NCBI GenBank assembly: GCA_036653755.1
Contig: JAVVTJ010000030.1
Span: 1 to 13,931, forward strand
From: RGIG5057 sp036653755
GTDB lineage: Bacteria; Bacillota; Clostridia; TANB77; CAG-465
DNA: 13,931 nucleotides
Reading direction: 5' to 3'
Shown: in pieces, positions 1 to 6,245 of the stretch
Layout of the letters: each line of letters starts with the position of its first letter
How positions within the stretch are numbered: position 1 is the stretch's first letter
Program-made: the position numbers and the translations under genes
The notes under the pieces: generated by a model
Seen by the model: only the letters and a program-made list of their open reading frames with translations
What the model was told of the DNA's origin: nothing
Databases searched by the model: none

Positions 1-27
1 CTTTTGGTAGCTCTTTTTTACTTTCAT
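1..27 (-). CDS. possible start of a further gene of the ATPase operon, cut by the window edge
   Basis: On the minus strand an ATG at 27-25 opens a frame that runs off the window after nine codons (MKVKKSYQK). It lies 25 bases beyond the stop of the CpaF-type ATPase gene and has the same orientation. In Tad-type loci the gene after cpaF usually encodes a TadB/TadC membrane protein, so a reading frame is expected here, but nine residues cannot identify it. The ribosome site is poor: AGGTAG at 54-49 is too far from this ATG. A nearer ATG at 34-32 reads only three codons before a stop. Confidence 0.3.
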
Positions 28-52
28 TTTTTCATAATCTATTTTACACTAC

Positions 53-1253
53 CTATTTATATAAATTTTTAAAGTATTTATCTTCTATATTTATTAATTT
101 ATACAAAGTTTTTAACTTAACTTTCTCACATTTTCTATCATATGAAACCTCTGCTAATTCAAATACTTTATATTCTTTCATATATATAATATAATCTATA
201 CTACTTGCTAATAATTTTTCAATAAAACTTTCTTTATATGATTGTGACCTTACATCTCTTTTTATTAACGTTATTAATCTATCAATTGTATTTTCTGCAC
301 TATCTGAATGAACAGTAGAAAGTCCCATATGGCCAGTTGAAATACTATCAAAAAATAGTGAACTTTCTGCTCCTTTTAATTCTCCGAATAATTATAACAT
401 CATTAGAATTTATAAGGGAATGTTTGGTTAATTTTTCTAGTGTTATTTTTTTATCATCCTCTCTATTTTCTAATATTTCTCTTTGAATAATATTTTTATT
501 TTCAATAAATAATTCTGTTGTTTCTTCATTTGTACATATTGCTAATTCATCAGGTAGTTTTTCAATTAAAGCTCTAAGTAATGTAGTTTTACCACTACCC
601 CCTTTTCCAGATAAAATTATATTTTTTCTTTCATCAATAACTTTATTTAAAAAAGTATACAAACTAGCATTTATCATATCATCTTTTATAAATAACGATT
701 CTAGATTATTATCTTTACTATGTCTATGAATACGTATTACAATACTTGGAGATAAAACATTTACTGGCTGTATTCCTGCTTCAATTCTTAAATTATATTT
801 TTTATCACTTATAACAATAATTGGTGTGTCAAAATTTATATTACCGTTATTTTTAAGTACGGTATATCTTATATAATCATAAAACTCTTTTTCATTATTA
901 AAAGTAACATCAGTTTTAATCCATTTACCAGATTTTTTAATATATATTTGATTGTATCTAACAGCTCTTATATCACTTACTTTTTCATCTTGTATAAATT
1001 GTTCTAATATATCATATCCAAACATTTTATTGAATATTGCAATAATTATTTCATTTATTTTAAATTCATCATTTAAACCATACTTTTCATATAAATATTT
1101 TTGTATATTAATTTTTAGTAATTCTCTATTTTCATTTTGTAGTAATGTAAGATAATTATCAATTAAATACTTTTGTAATAATTTAATATCTACTTCTTCA
1201 TTTGTTATATTTACTTTTTCTTCATCAGCAGTTTTGAATGGATTTACTATCAC
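53..1253 (-). CDS. cpaF: CpaF/TadA-type secretion ATPase, read through a +1 shift at CGG (386-384)
   Basis: Cytoplasmic hexameric ATPase of the type II/IV secretion family (CpaF, TadA, VirB11), which powers pilus assembly or secretion. The gene begins with GTG at 1253, behind AAAGGAATAATTTAA, and overlaps the upstream CpaE-like gene by 29 bases. It reads 289 codons to ATT at 389-387. Dropping the C at 386 and continuing from GGA at 385-383 gives 110 more residues, about 399 in all, a normal size for the family. Visible in order: an N-terminal region with GYDILEQFIQDEKVSDI near 79-95 (the usual GxGPLExLLxDxxVxDI), Walker A GKGGSGKT at 216-223, the Walker B strand DVIIIGELKGAE at 285-296 that spans the shift, and a His-box-like GHMGLSTVHSDSAEN. 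Without the shift the product ends ten codons after the CGG codon and lacks the conserved C-terminal motifs. There is no other lesion in the gene. Family assignment is firm; pilus versus secretion role is open. Confidence 0.88.
384..386 (-). other. putative +1 recoding site 1: ATT CGG A in the CpaF-type gene
   Basis: The in-frame triplet CGG follows ATT (389-387). Frame 0 continues AGA ATT and stops ten codons after the CGG codon. Skipping the single C gives GGA GAA TTA AAA GGA GCA GAA, encoding GELKGAE, the conserved stretch after the Walker B strand. I see no upstream Shine-Dalgarno-like stimulator or obvious downstream hairpin. That the base is skipped during translation is an inference; that the two conserved halves meet exactly here is seen directly. 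Confidence 0.75.
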
Positions 1254-2484
1254 TTAAATTATTCCTTTCTTTTTTAATTATCATAGATACAATTTTATGC
1301 TTTAATGTTTTTGATTTATCCACATTATTAACACCTAAACTGTCTAATATCTTTATCTCATTTAATTTTTCATCGATTTTATCAATTGCTCCGTTTATAT
1401 ATCCTTCTAAATTATTTTCAAAATTTACAATACTTACAACATTGTATCCACTAAAAAATGTTTGTATTTGTGACATATCTAATGAGTTTTTTTGATTTTT
1501 ATTTACAATTATATTAATATTTTCTTTTGAAAGTCTCCATAATTTTGTAATTAGTTCTAAATATTTTACACCTTGTCTTATACTAATATAGTTTGGATTT
1601 ATAACAAAATAAATTGTAGTAGATAAATTTAAAGTATATTCAACAACATCTAAAAAAGGTGATGATGGAAGATCTACTAATACATAATCATATTTATTCA
1701 TACAAGAATAATATATTTTATTATAATACTCATTATTAAATTTATTTTGACATTCAAAAATACTTGCATTATTTGTTAAATAATCTATCTTTTTTTTACT
1801 AAACATATTTTTTTCAATTATTTCATTAATCTCTCTTTTTTTATCTATATCATTAATAATATTTGTTAATATATTATTTGAACCATTTAAATTATTATAT
1901 ATATCAATAGATGGATTTTGTATATCCATATCTATCATAGCTATTTTTAAATTTAATCTTTTTGATAAAAAGCTTGATAAAATTGAAGATATATACGATT
2001 TACCACTACCACTTGTCCCATATACTGAAATAAATTGTTTTGATATAACAGCATTGTATTTAACTATATTTTCTTCTAAAACATCATTATTTGAAACATT
2101 TATACTTTCTTTATATATTATTTTATCTTCATTTTCAATACTTTCAATAAGTTCATTGATTTTAATTTCTTTACCTTCTAATACATTAAAAACTTCATTT
2201 GCAAACAAAAATTCTTTGTAACTTTCAGTTAATTTTTCTGTAAGTAATATAATTTTAACATTATTATTAGCTAACCTTATTTGTTTTATATATAATTCTT
2301 TTGTTAAATTTCCAGATAAATTATCTTTTGTTATAAGAACTATATTTTCAGAAGTATTTCTTATTTTACTTAAATATTCAATCACACCTTCCATATAAGT
2401 TATATCATATAAATAAACTTTTTCTTTATATATTTCATCTATTTTTTTCTTTAATTCTTCATTTTGTGTAGCAACTACAATCAC
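1225..2484 (-). CDS. CpaE/TadZ-like P-loop protein
   Basis: A 419-residue protein resembling CpaE/TadZ, the MinD-related proteins that position or assist Tad pilus machinery. It starts with GTG at 2484, overlapping the stop of the VirB4-like gene (TAGTG), with GGGGGAA as ribosome site. Residues 1 to about 110 look like a receiver-like domain (alternating hydrophobic strands such as NIVLITKD and NNVKIILLTE) without a clear phospho-acceptor site. A P-loop GTSGSGKS lies at 156-163, followed by MIDMDIQNPSIDIYNNL near 183-199 and YDYVLVDLPSSP, both typical of the CpaE ATPase fold. The P-loop is the ordinary GxxGxGKS form, not the deviant KGGxGKT of MinD/ParA proteins, which is unusual. Location in the operon, between VirB4-like and CpaF-type ATPases, supports a role in the same machine. 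The assignment rests on motif pattern and neighbours. Confidence 0.75.
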   Translation of the reverse strand: MIVVATQNEELKKKIDEIYKEKVYLYDITYMEGVIEYLSKIRNTSENIVLITKDNLSGNLTKELYIKQIRLANNNVKIILLTEKLTESYKEFLFANEVFNVLEGKEIKINELIESIENEDKIIYKESINVSNNDVLEENIVKYNAVISKQFISVYGTSGSGKSYISSILSSFLSKRLNLKIAMIDMDIQNPSIDIYNNLNGSNNILTNIINDIDKKREINEIIEKNMFSKKKIDYLTNNASIFECQNKFNNEYYNKIYYSCMNKYDYVLVDLPSSPFLDVVEYTLNLSTTIYFVINPNYISIRQGVKYLELITKLWRLSKENINIIVNKNQKNSLDMSQIQTFFSGYNVVSIVNFENNLEGYINGAIDKIDEKLNEIKILDSLGVNNVDKSKTLKHKIVSMIIKKERNNLSDSKSIQNC

Positions 2485-4218
2485 TAAAATTCCCCCTTTA
2501 TTATTTGATTTTCATATTTACTAGATTTAACATCTAATATTATAGAATTACCTTGAAAAGACATTAAGCAACTACCTTTATTTAATTTATATATATTATT
2601 TATTTCTTCATTTTCAAATATTCCAATTCTATTTAAAATATCAGTATCTGAATATTCCATTCTAAAAAACATTTTTATGAAAGAATTATTTAAAATACTT
2701 TTTCCATAAGTCCCTGAATCTTTACTAAAAAAATCCGATATATCTTGTGATATAACAATTATTCCAGCATTCAATTTACGTATTGTTTTAAAAAGTTCAA
2801 ATATTTTTTCTGATAAATATTCATTATTATATATAAACCTCCATATTTCATCTATATATATTAAATGTTTTACTTTACTATTTTTTATAATATCAGTTAT
2901 TCTACTAAGTAATGTTTTAAACATTACATTCCTTACATTAATTTCTAAATTGCTTATATTAAACACTGTAATATCATCAGAAAATTTAAATGTAGTACAG
3001 CCATTCATAAAACTATTGCTATCTAATAGTTGATTTAGCTTTAAAATTATAGTTTTAAGAGATTTGTTTTGCTTATTTAAATACAATTTCATATTAGTAT
3101 ATATATCTTCTAATATTGGCATATATGAGCTATCTTTTAATTTTTTATTTAAATAAATATTTCCATCATTATTACTTACATACATAGTATTTATATCTTC
3201 TGTTATACCTTTATTTAAATATACATTTTTAATACAATTTAAAACAATTTCTTCATTTTCTTCCATATTAATAAATTCCGACAAAAAGTTATACACATAA
3301 TCAACTTTATTATCCAAATAATTAGATTTTAATATATCTGTTTCAGTTATATCTAAAATATTAAATTTATCTTTATTTAAAAAATCTACATTTGTACCAT
3401 TTGTAAATTTAGCTATAAAAGAATACTCTCCTTCTGGATCAAAAATATATTGTTTTACATCAGTTATATATTCTCTTAAAATAAGTAATTTAGTAAAATA
3501 TGATTTACCGACTTCCACTACTACCAAATATACAAATATTTGAATTAATATATTTATTACTAAATACATCAATATTACAAATGTTTTTATTATTTGTATA
3601 ACCAAAAATAACACCAAACTTATCGAAAATTGTATTAGTATAAAAAGGAAATAAATTTATTACATTACTACTAGTCATAGTTTTAAAATAAGATTTTTCT
3701 AATGATTCATCTAATAAATTAATTGGAATAGAAGCTAAATATCCTTGCAGATGCCTAAAATTTAGCAGGTTATTTTTATACATTTTAGAATATAACATAT
3801 TTCTTAATTTATTTATATTAAAATTTAATTTGTTTTTATCTTCACTTTTTAATGTTATATATGTATACACATTATATATTTCTTCATTATTTATTTGTAT
3901 TTCGTATCTTATTTTTTTAGCATCATTATTTATTTGATTAAGTACATCAATATCTATTTGATTATTACTTGTTGTATTTATTTCAGCTTTTGAATTAGAT
4001 ATGTTGTATGTTAATTCTTTTAACACTTTATTTGTATTTTGTTTAATTACAAACATACTCATTATATATGAAATGTCTTTTGGCATATTATCAATAAATT
4101 CTAAAAATTCTAATTGTTTTGGATAATCTGTTATTTGTAAACTACATATATATTTTTTATCTAATTCAATATATCTAAAATCTTTTGCATCTATATATCC
4201 AGGATAAATATCTAACAT
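2484..4218 (-). CDS. VirB4-like conjugation/secretion ATPase, read through a +1 shift at CGG (3510-3508)
   Basis: VirB4/TrsE-type ATPase, the motor universally found in type IV secretion systems. ATG at 4218 overlaps the stop of the upstream gene by seven bases. Codons 1-236 reach AGT at 3513-3511; skipping C at 3510 and reading GGT AAA TCA gives 341 more residues, 577 in total. The N-terminal part carries features of the middle region of VirB4 proteins (yPkqleFLeFIDNMP, a long helical stretch, then SSNVINLFPFYTN and FGVIFGYTNN). The Walker A GSSGSGKS at 232-239 is formed only across the shift. Then come FDPEGEYS at about 259-266, Walker B HLIYIDEIWRF with acidic residues 456-457, and RKLNAGIIVISQDISDFF, all typical of VirB4. 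Without the shift the protein stops immediately after CGG with no P-loop lysine. The VirB4 N-terminal domain seems to be supplied by the separate upstream gene. Confidence 0.85.
3508..3510 (-). other. putative +1 recoding site 2: AGT CGG TAA inside the VirB4-like Walker A motif
   Basis: CGG is codon 237 of the open frame and is directly followed by TAA. Skipping the C turns GGA AGT C GGT AAA TCA into GSGKS, completing the P-loop. The catalytic lysine therefore exists only in the shifted frame. No Shine-Dalgarno-like element clearly precedes it. AGT CGG TAA resembles classic shift sites in having a slow codon, here next to a stop. Confidence 0.8.
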
Positions 4219-4760
4219 ATCTCTTGTTCCATATTTACTTTTAAATAAATATACTTTTCTAAAAATTCTTTTCCTTTTAATTTTTCCACAACTATTTCAG
4301 ATTTACTTAAATTGTATAATATGTTATTAAGCTCTGAAACATTATCATTTTCATTTAAACTTACAGCAATATAATATGTTGAAATATATATATTATTTTG
4401 TGATAATACATTTTCAAATTCTTTTTTATACATATCAATAACTGCAACTTTATGACTATTTTCTTCAATATTTATTCCTTTAAAATAATTATTAATATTT
4501 ACTTTTTCATTTTCTATAAATATTTGAAAATTATAATTTATACTTCTTAAAAATTCCGAATAATTTTGAATAATATTTTGTAAATTAGCTTTAGAAGAAT
4601 TTAAAATAACAACTGGTTCTATTTTATAGATATGTAAATGTTTTATTTTATTTTGATGTTTAATAGAAATATATTCTTCATTAATACTAATAATATTATA
4701 TAACTTTGATATATCTTCATAATTTATTTTTTTATTTTTAATTTTAGAAATTTTAAACAT
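4212..4760 (-). CDS. probable detached N-terminal domain of a VirB4-like ATPase
   Basis: A 182-residue protein beginning at ATG 4760 behind AAAGGAGC (4777-4770), first gene of the minus-strand ATPase operon; its last codons overlap the start of the VirB4-like gene. It has no P-loop and no membrane segment. The pattern, a strand-rich start (SINEEYISIKHQNKIKHLHIYKI), PVVILNSSKANLQNIIQNYSEFLRS and NFQIFIE, then a region ending with IYLKVN, resembles the N-terminal domain of Gram-positive VirB4/TrsE proteins, where a small beta domain is followed by a helix and an RNA-recognition-like fold. Together with the next gene the size (about 760 residues) equals one normal VirB4. I infer a split VirB4 whose two halves are made in a coupled fashion. 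No CGG codon is present at this junction, so this split differs from the recoding sites. Could instead be an unrelated partner protein. Confidence 0.5.
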   Translation of the reverse strand: MFKISKIKNKKINYEDISKLYNIISINEEYISIKHQNKIKHLHIYKIEPVVILNSSKANLQNIIQNYSEFLRSINYNFQIFIENEKVNINNYFKGINIEENSHKVAVIDMYKKEFENVLSQNNIYISTYYIAVSLNENDNVSELNNILYNLSKSEIVVEKLKGKEFLEKYIYLKVNMEQEIC

Positions 4761-4777
4761 TTTTTATAGCTCCTTTC

Positions 4778-4806
4778 ATCACACTTTATATTAAAGTGCA
4801 TATAAT
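4778..4806 (+). promoter_or_regulatory. candidate promoter for the three small plus-strand genes
   Basis: TATAAT at 4801-4806 is a perfect -10 box; 17 bases upstream ATCACA at 4778-4783 matches four of six -35 positions. The start would fall near 4813 and the first gene begins at 4840 behind AAAGGGG. In DNA this AT-rich a TATAAT alone is weak evidence. Confidence 0.4.
4782..4798. promoter_or_regulatory. perfect inverted repeat, candidate operator between divergent operons
   Basis: CACTTTA-TAT-TAAAGTG, 7-bp arms with a three-base centre, sits between the divergent starts at 4760 and 4840. It falls in the spacer of the candidate rightward promoter and over the -10 of the candidate leftward promoter, so one bound regulator could control both. 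No protein in the window is an obvious DNA-binding regulator. It might also be chance in AT-rich DNA, although the G and C at both ends make that less likely. Confidence 0.4.
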
Positions 4807-4818
4807 TACAATATACAA
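4790..4818 (-). promoter_or_regulatory. candidate promoter for the secretion ATPase operon
   Basis: On the minus strand TTGTAT (4818-4813) and TTTAAT (4795-4790) are separated by 17 bases, upstream of the ribosome site at 4777-4770 and ATG 4760. The -10 matches five of six positions and the -35 is weak. It overlaps the inverted repeat at 4782-4798. Confidence 0.35.
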
Positions 4819-4839
4819 ACTTATAAAGGGGTGGATTAT

Positions 4840-5019
4840 ATGAATAATATGAACAATATGCTTAATTCTAAATTATTAGAATTACTATCTGGTGTTGATA
4901 GAAGCAAAATTGAACAAGTAGGAAAAATGGTAAGTGGAATGTCAAAAGAAGATTTAAATAGTTTAGCTAAAATGCTTGGTCAAAATATAAGTAACAATGA
5001 CTCAAAAGATGGAAAATAG
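4840..5019 (+). CDS. small hypothetical protein (59 residues)
   Basis: Starts at ATG 4840 behind AAAGGGG (4825-4831) with good spacing; an in-frame GTG at 4831 overlaps the ribosome site and is less likely. The product is MNNMNNMLNSKLLELLSG followed by a helical, Met- and Ser-rich stretch (KIEQVGKMVSGMSKEDLNSLAKMLG) and a polar tail ending NDSKDGK. There is no signal peptide, membrane segment or cysteine. It is the first of three plus-strand genes, 11 bases before the next. I do not recognise a characterised family; short helical proteins of this kind sit next to longer ones with similar features in many Clostridia, but this is only a general resemblance. Confidence 0.7.
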   Translation: MNNMNNMLNSKLLELLSGVDRSKIEQVGKMVSGMSKEDLNSLAKMLGQNISNNDSKDGK

Positions 5020-5030
5020 CGTGATGTAAT

Positions 5031-5498
5031 ATGGAAAATAATGATAATGCAAATTACTTATTTGACCTAATACAAGGCCTTCAAACTAAATTAAATGATG
5101 AGAAATCCAAATCTACAAATGATTATGTCCAAGAAAGTTTTTTCAATGAATCAAAAAAAGAAGAAGCAGTACATAATAATAGTAAAAAAGAAGAGAATAG
5201 TAATAAAAATAGTGAATTTAATATTTCAGAGTTATTAAATAACTTTAATTTGTCTGGATTATTTGGTAGTAACAATGAAGAAAATAACTCTGGTTTTGAT
5301 ATAAATACAGTAATGAAAATTCAAAAAGTATTATCTTCAATGAATAAAGAAGATCCAAGGAAAAACTTACTTCTTTCATTAAAACCTTTTTTAAGAAAAT
5401 CTAGACAGGATAAAATAAACGAATATTTAACTTGTTTAAGTATTGGAACTGCACTTGGAATATTTGATGATAAAGGGAGTGATAAAAATGATGCATAA
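5031..5498 (+). CDS. hypothetical protein with conserved-looking C-terminal helical domain (155 residues)
   Basis: Starts at ATG 5031; the ribosome site is weak, perhaps GTGAT at 5021-5025, which can pair with the extreme 3' end of 16S rRNA. Residues 1-20 form a short helix, 25-65 are a low-complexity Asn/Lys/Glu/Ser linker, and about 90-145 form a compact helical segment (NTVMKIQKVLSSMNKED, then PRKNLLLSLKPFLRKSRQDK and YLTCLSIGTALGIF). That last part resembles the end of small uncharacterised Firmicutes proteins with a LLxxLKPxLxxxRQxKI pattern. The gene overlaps the start of the next by 11 bases, so translation is probably coupled. Function unknown. It includes an AGG arginine codon (PRK), so AGG is used here, unlike CGG. 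Confidence 0.75.
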   Translation: MENNDNANYLFDLIQGLQTKLNDEKSKSTNDYVQESFFNESKKEEAVHNNSKKEENSNKNSEFNISELLNNFNLSGLFGSNNEENNSGFDINTVMKIQKVLSSMNKEDPRKNLLLSLKPFLRKSRQDKINEYLTCLSIGTALGIFDDKGSDKNDA

Positions 5499-5859
5499 TT
5501 ACTACAAAAATTATATGCCAAATAATATGTATTATAATAACACTCCTATTTATAATGAACCTATTATACCTGTAAATATTGAATTAAAAAATATTGAGAA
5601 AATAGATGAAAAGAATTCCGAAAATAAAAATGAAGAATTACGTATTGGACCAGCTAGTTTAAGTAAGGACGGCATTTCTATATTCGGAATTACTCTACAT
5701 ATCGATGATATTATTATAATTGTCGTTATTATTTTCTTGTTCTTTGAAAATAAAAAAGATTACCTTTTACTTATTGTTTTAGCTTTAATGTTTTTTGACA
5801 TTTCAATTGATAGTGTGAAAAATATGAAAATATTTAAAAATTTATTTAGCCCAAGTTAA
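5488..5859 (+). CDS. small two-helix membrane protein (123 residues)
   Basis: ATG at 5488 (or the adjacent ATG 5491) follows AAAGGGAG at 5472-5479; a longer frame from ATG 5443 would lie far inside the preceding gene and lacks a ribosome site. The first 50 residues are polar, rich in Asn, Tyr and Glu. LRIGPASLSKDGISIFGITL (51-70) precedes two hydrophobic segments at about 73-86 (DDIIIIVVIIFLFF) and 91-104 (DYLLLIVLALMFFD) joined by a short charged ENKK turn. It is the last of the three plus-strand genes. The pattern of a GP-x-SxxGIxL lead-in and two short helices recalls uncharacterised clostridial proteins. Its 3' end overlaps the convergent Spo0E-like gene by 18 bases. No function can be assigned. 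Confidence 0.75.
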   Translation: MMHNYYKNYMPNNMYYNNTPIYNEPIIPVNIELKNIEKIDEKNSENKNEELRIGPASLSKDGISIFGITLHIDDIIIIVVIIFLFFENKKDYLLLIVLALMFFDISIDSVKNMKIFKNLFSPS

Positions 5860-5994
5860 CCCATGCTTTTTATAATATTCAACTATAAGTTTATCTATTT
5901 GAGAACTTGTTTCATAGATTTTTTCATATTTTTCATTTTTATTTATTTGCCTATCTAGCTTATCTCTAAGCTTTATAATTTTTTCTTCTATCAT
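5842..5994 (-). CDS. Spo0E-like sporulation regulatory protein
   Basis: A 50-residue protein starting at ATG 5994 behind AGAAGGAGTG; an upstream in-frame ATG at 6039 lies inside the promoter and is rejected. It is a helical hairpin: MIEEKIIKLRDKLDRQI, a short turn, then SSQIDKLIVEYYKKH, which fits the Spo0E family signature SxxLDxLI followed by aromatic and basic residues. Spo0E proteins are phosphatases that remove phosphate from Spo0A, holding back entry into sporulation. Promoter and a Spo0A box lie just upstream, which suggests feedback. Its 3' end runs through the end of the convergent plus-strand gene. Family match is good by motif and size, though ordinary Spo0E-like proteins are many and only some have been tested. 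Confidence 0.75.
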   Translation of the reverse strand: MIEEKIIKLRDKLDRQINKNEKYEKIYETSSQIDKLIVEYYKKHGLTWAK

Positions 5995-6015
5995 CAAATC
6001 ACTCCTTCTATATAT

Positions 6016-6044
6016 ATGATAACATTTTGTACAAGCCATGTCAA
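6016..6044 (-). promoter_or_regulatory. sigma-A promoter of the Spo0E-like gene
   Basis: Perfect -35 TTGACA (6044-6039), exactly 17 bases, then TATCAT (6021-6016). The predicted start is near 6010, about 15 bases upstream of the ATG at 5994, leaving only room for the ribosome site. It shows that the longer reading frame from 6039 cannot be the real one. Confidence 0.75.
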
Positions 6045-6072
6045 TATATTATGTCATACTTTCGGTCGCAAG

Positions 6073-6082
6073 TTTCGACAAA
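6073..6082 (-). promoter_or_regulatory. Spo0A box
   Basis: The minus strand reads TTTGTCGAAA, containing the full TGTCGAA core of the Spo0A binding site. It lies about 30 bases upstream of the -35 of the Spo0E-like gene, and it is the only TGTCGAA that I find in the window. The position suits regulation of that promoter by Spo0A. Confidence 0.6.
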
Positions 6083-6144
6083 ATCCGTCATTTAGTTGAT
6101 TTACATATACATAAATTATATGTATAAATACACTATTTTATACA

Positions 6145-6171
6145 CTTTATAAACATACTCTTTTTATAAAG
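6145..6171. repeat. short inverted repeat
   Basis: CTTTATAAA and TTTATAAAG form a 9-bp perfect inverted repeat with a nine-base loop between the Spo0E-like promoter region and the catalase terminator. It is almost entirely A and T, with one G-C pair, so it may be chance; no role is assigned. Confidence 0.25.
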
Positions 6172-6193
6172 ATTTGTAAAAATATGCTGTAAG

Positions 6194-6245
6194 ATAATAT
6201 AAAAAAGTATACAATTTTTATATATTGTATACTTTTTTATATTAT
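6194..6245 (-). terminator. transcription terminator after the catalase gene
   Basis: A 22-bp stem (6194-6215 against 6224-6245) with an eight-base loop, including GTATACAAT/ATTGTATAC, flanked inside the stem by runs of A and T. It overlaps the catalase stop codon at 6244-6242. In the minus direction the core hairpin is followed by CTTTTTTATAT, so it works as an intrinsic terminator for catalase; by symmetry it could also stop rightward transcription. Confidence 0.75.

Noticed and set aside
53..328. Separate gene beginning with ATG at 328 (GLSTVHSDSAEN...)
   Set aside because: It is the C-terminal part of the CpaF-type ATPase, joined in the +1 frame at CGG 386-384; the ATG has no good ribosome site and lies in the conserved region.
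2484..3617. Independent gene with hydrophobic start MVLFLVIQIIKTFVIL
   Set aside because: The hydrophobic beginning is an out-of-frame reading of the VirB4-like N-terminal half; true homology begins at GKSYFTKLL right after the shift site.
5842..6039. Longer Spo0E-like protein starting at ATG 6039 (MACTKCYHIYRRSDL...)
   Set aside because: The extra 15 residues lie across the TTGACA/TATCAT promoter; ATG 5994 has a proper ribosome site and gives the usual family length.
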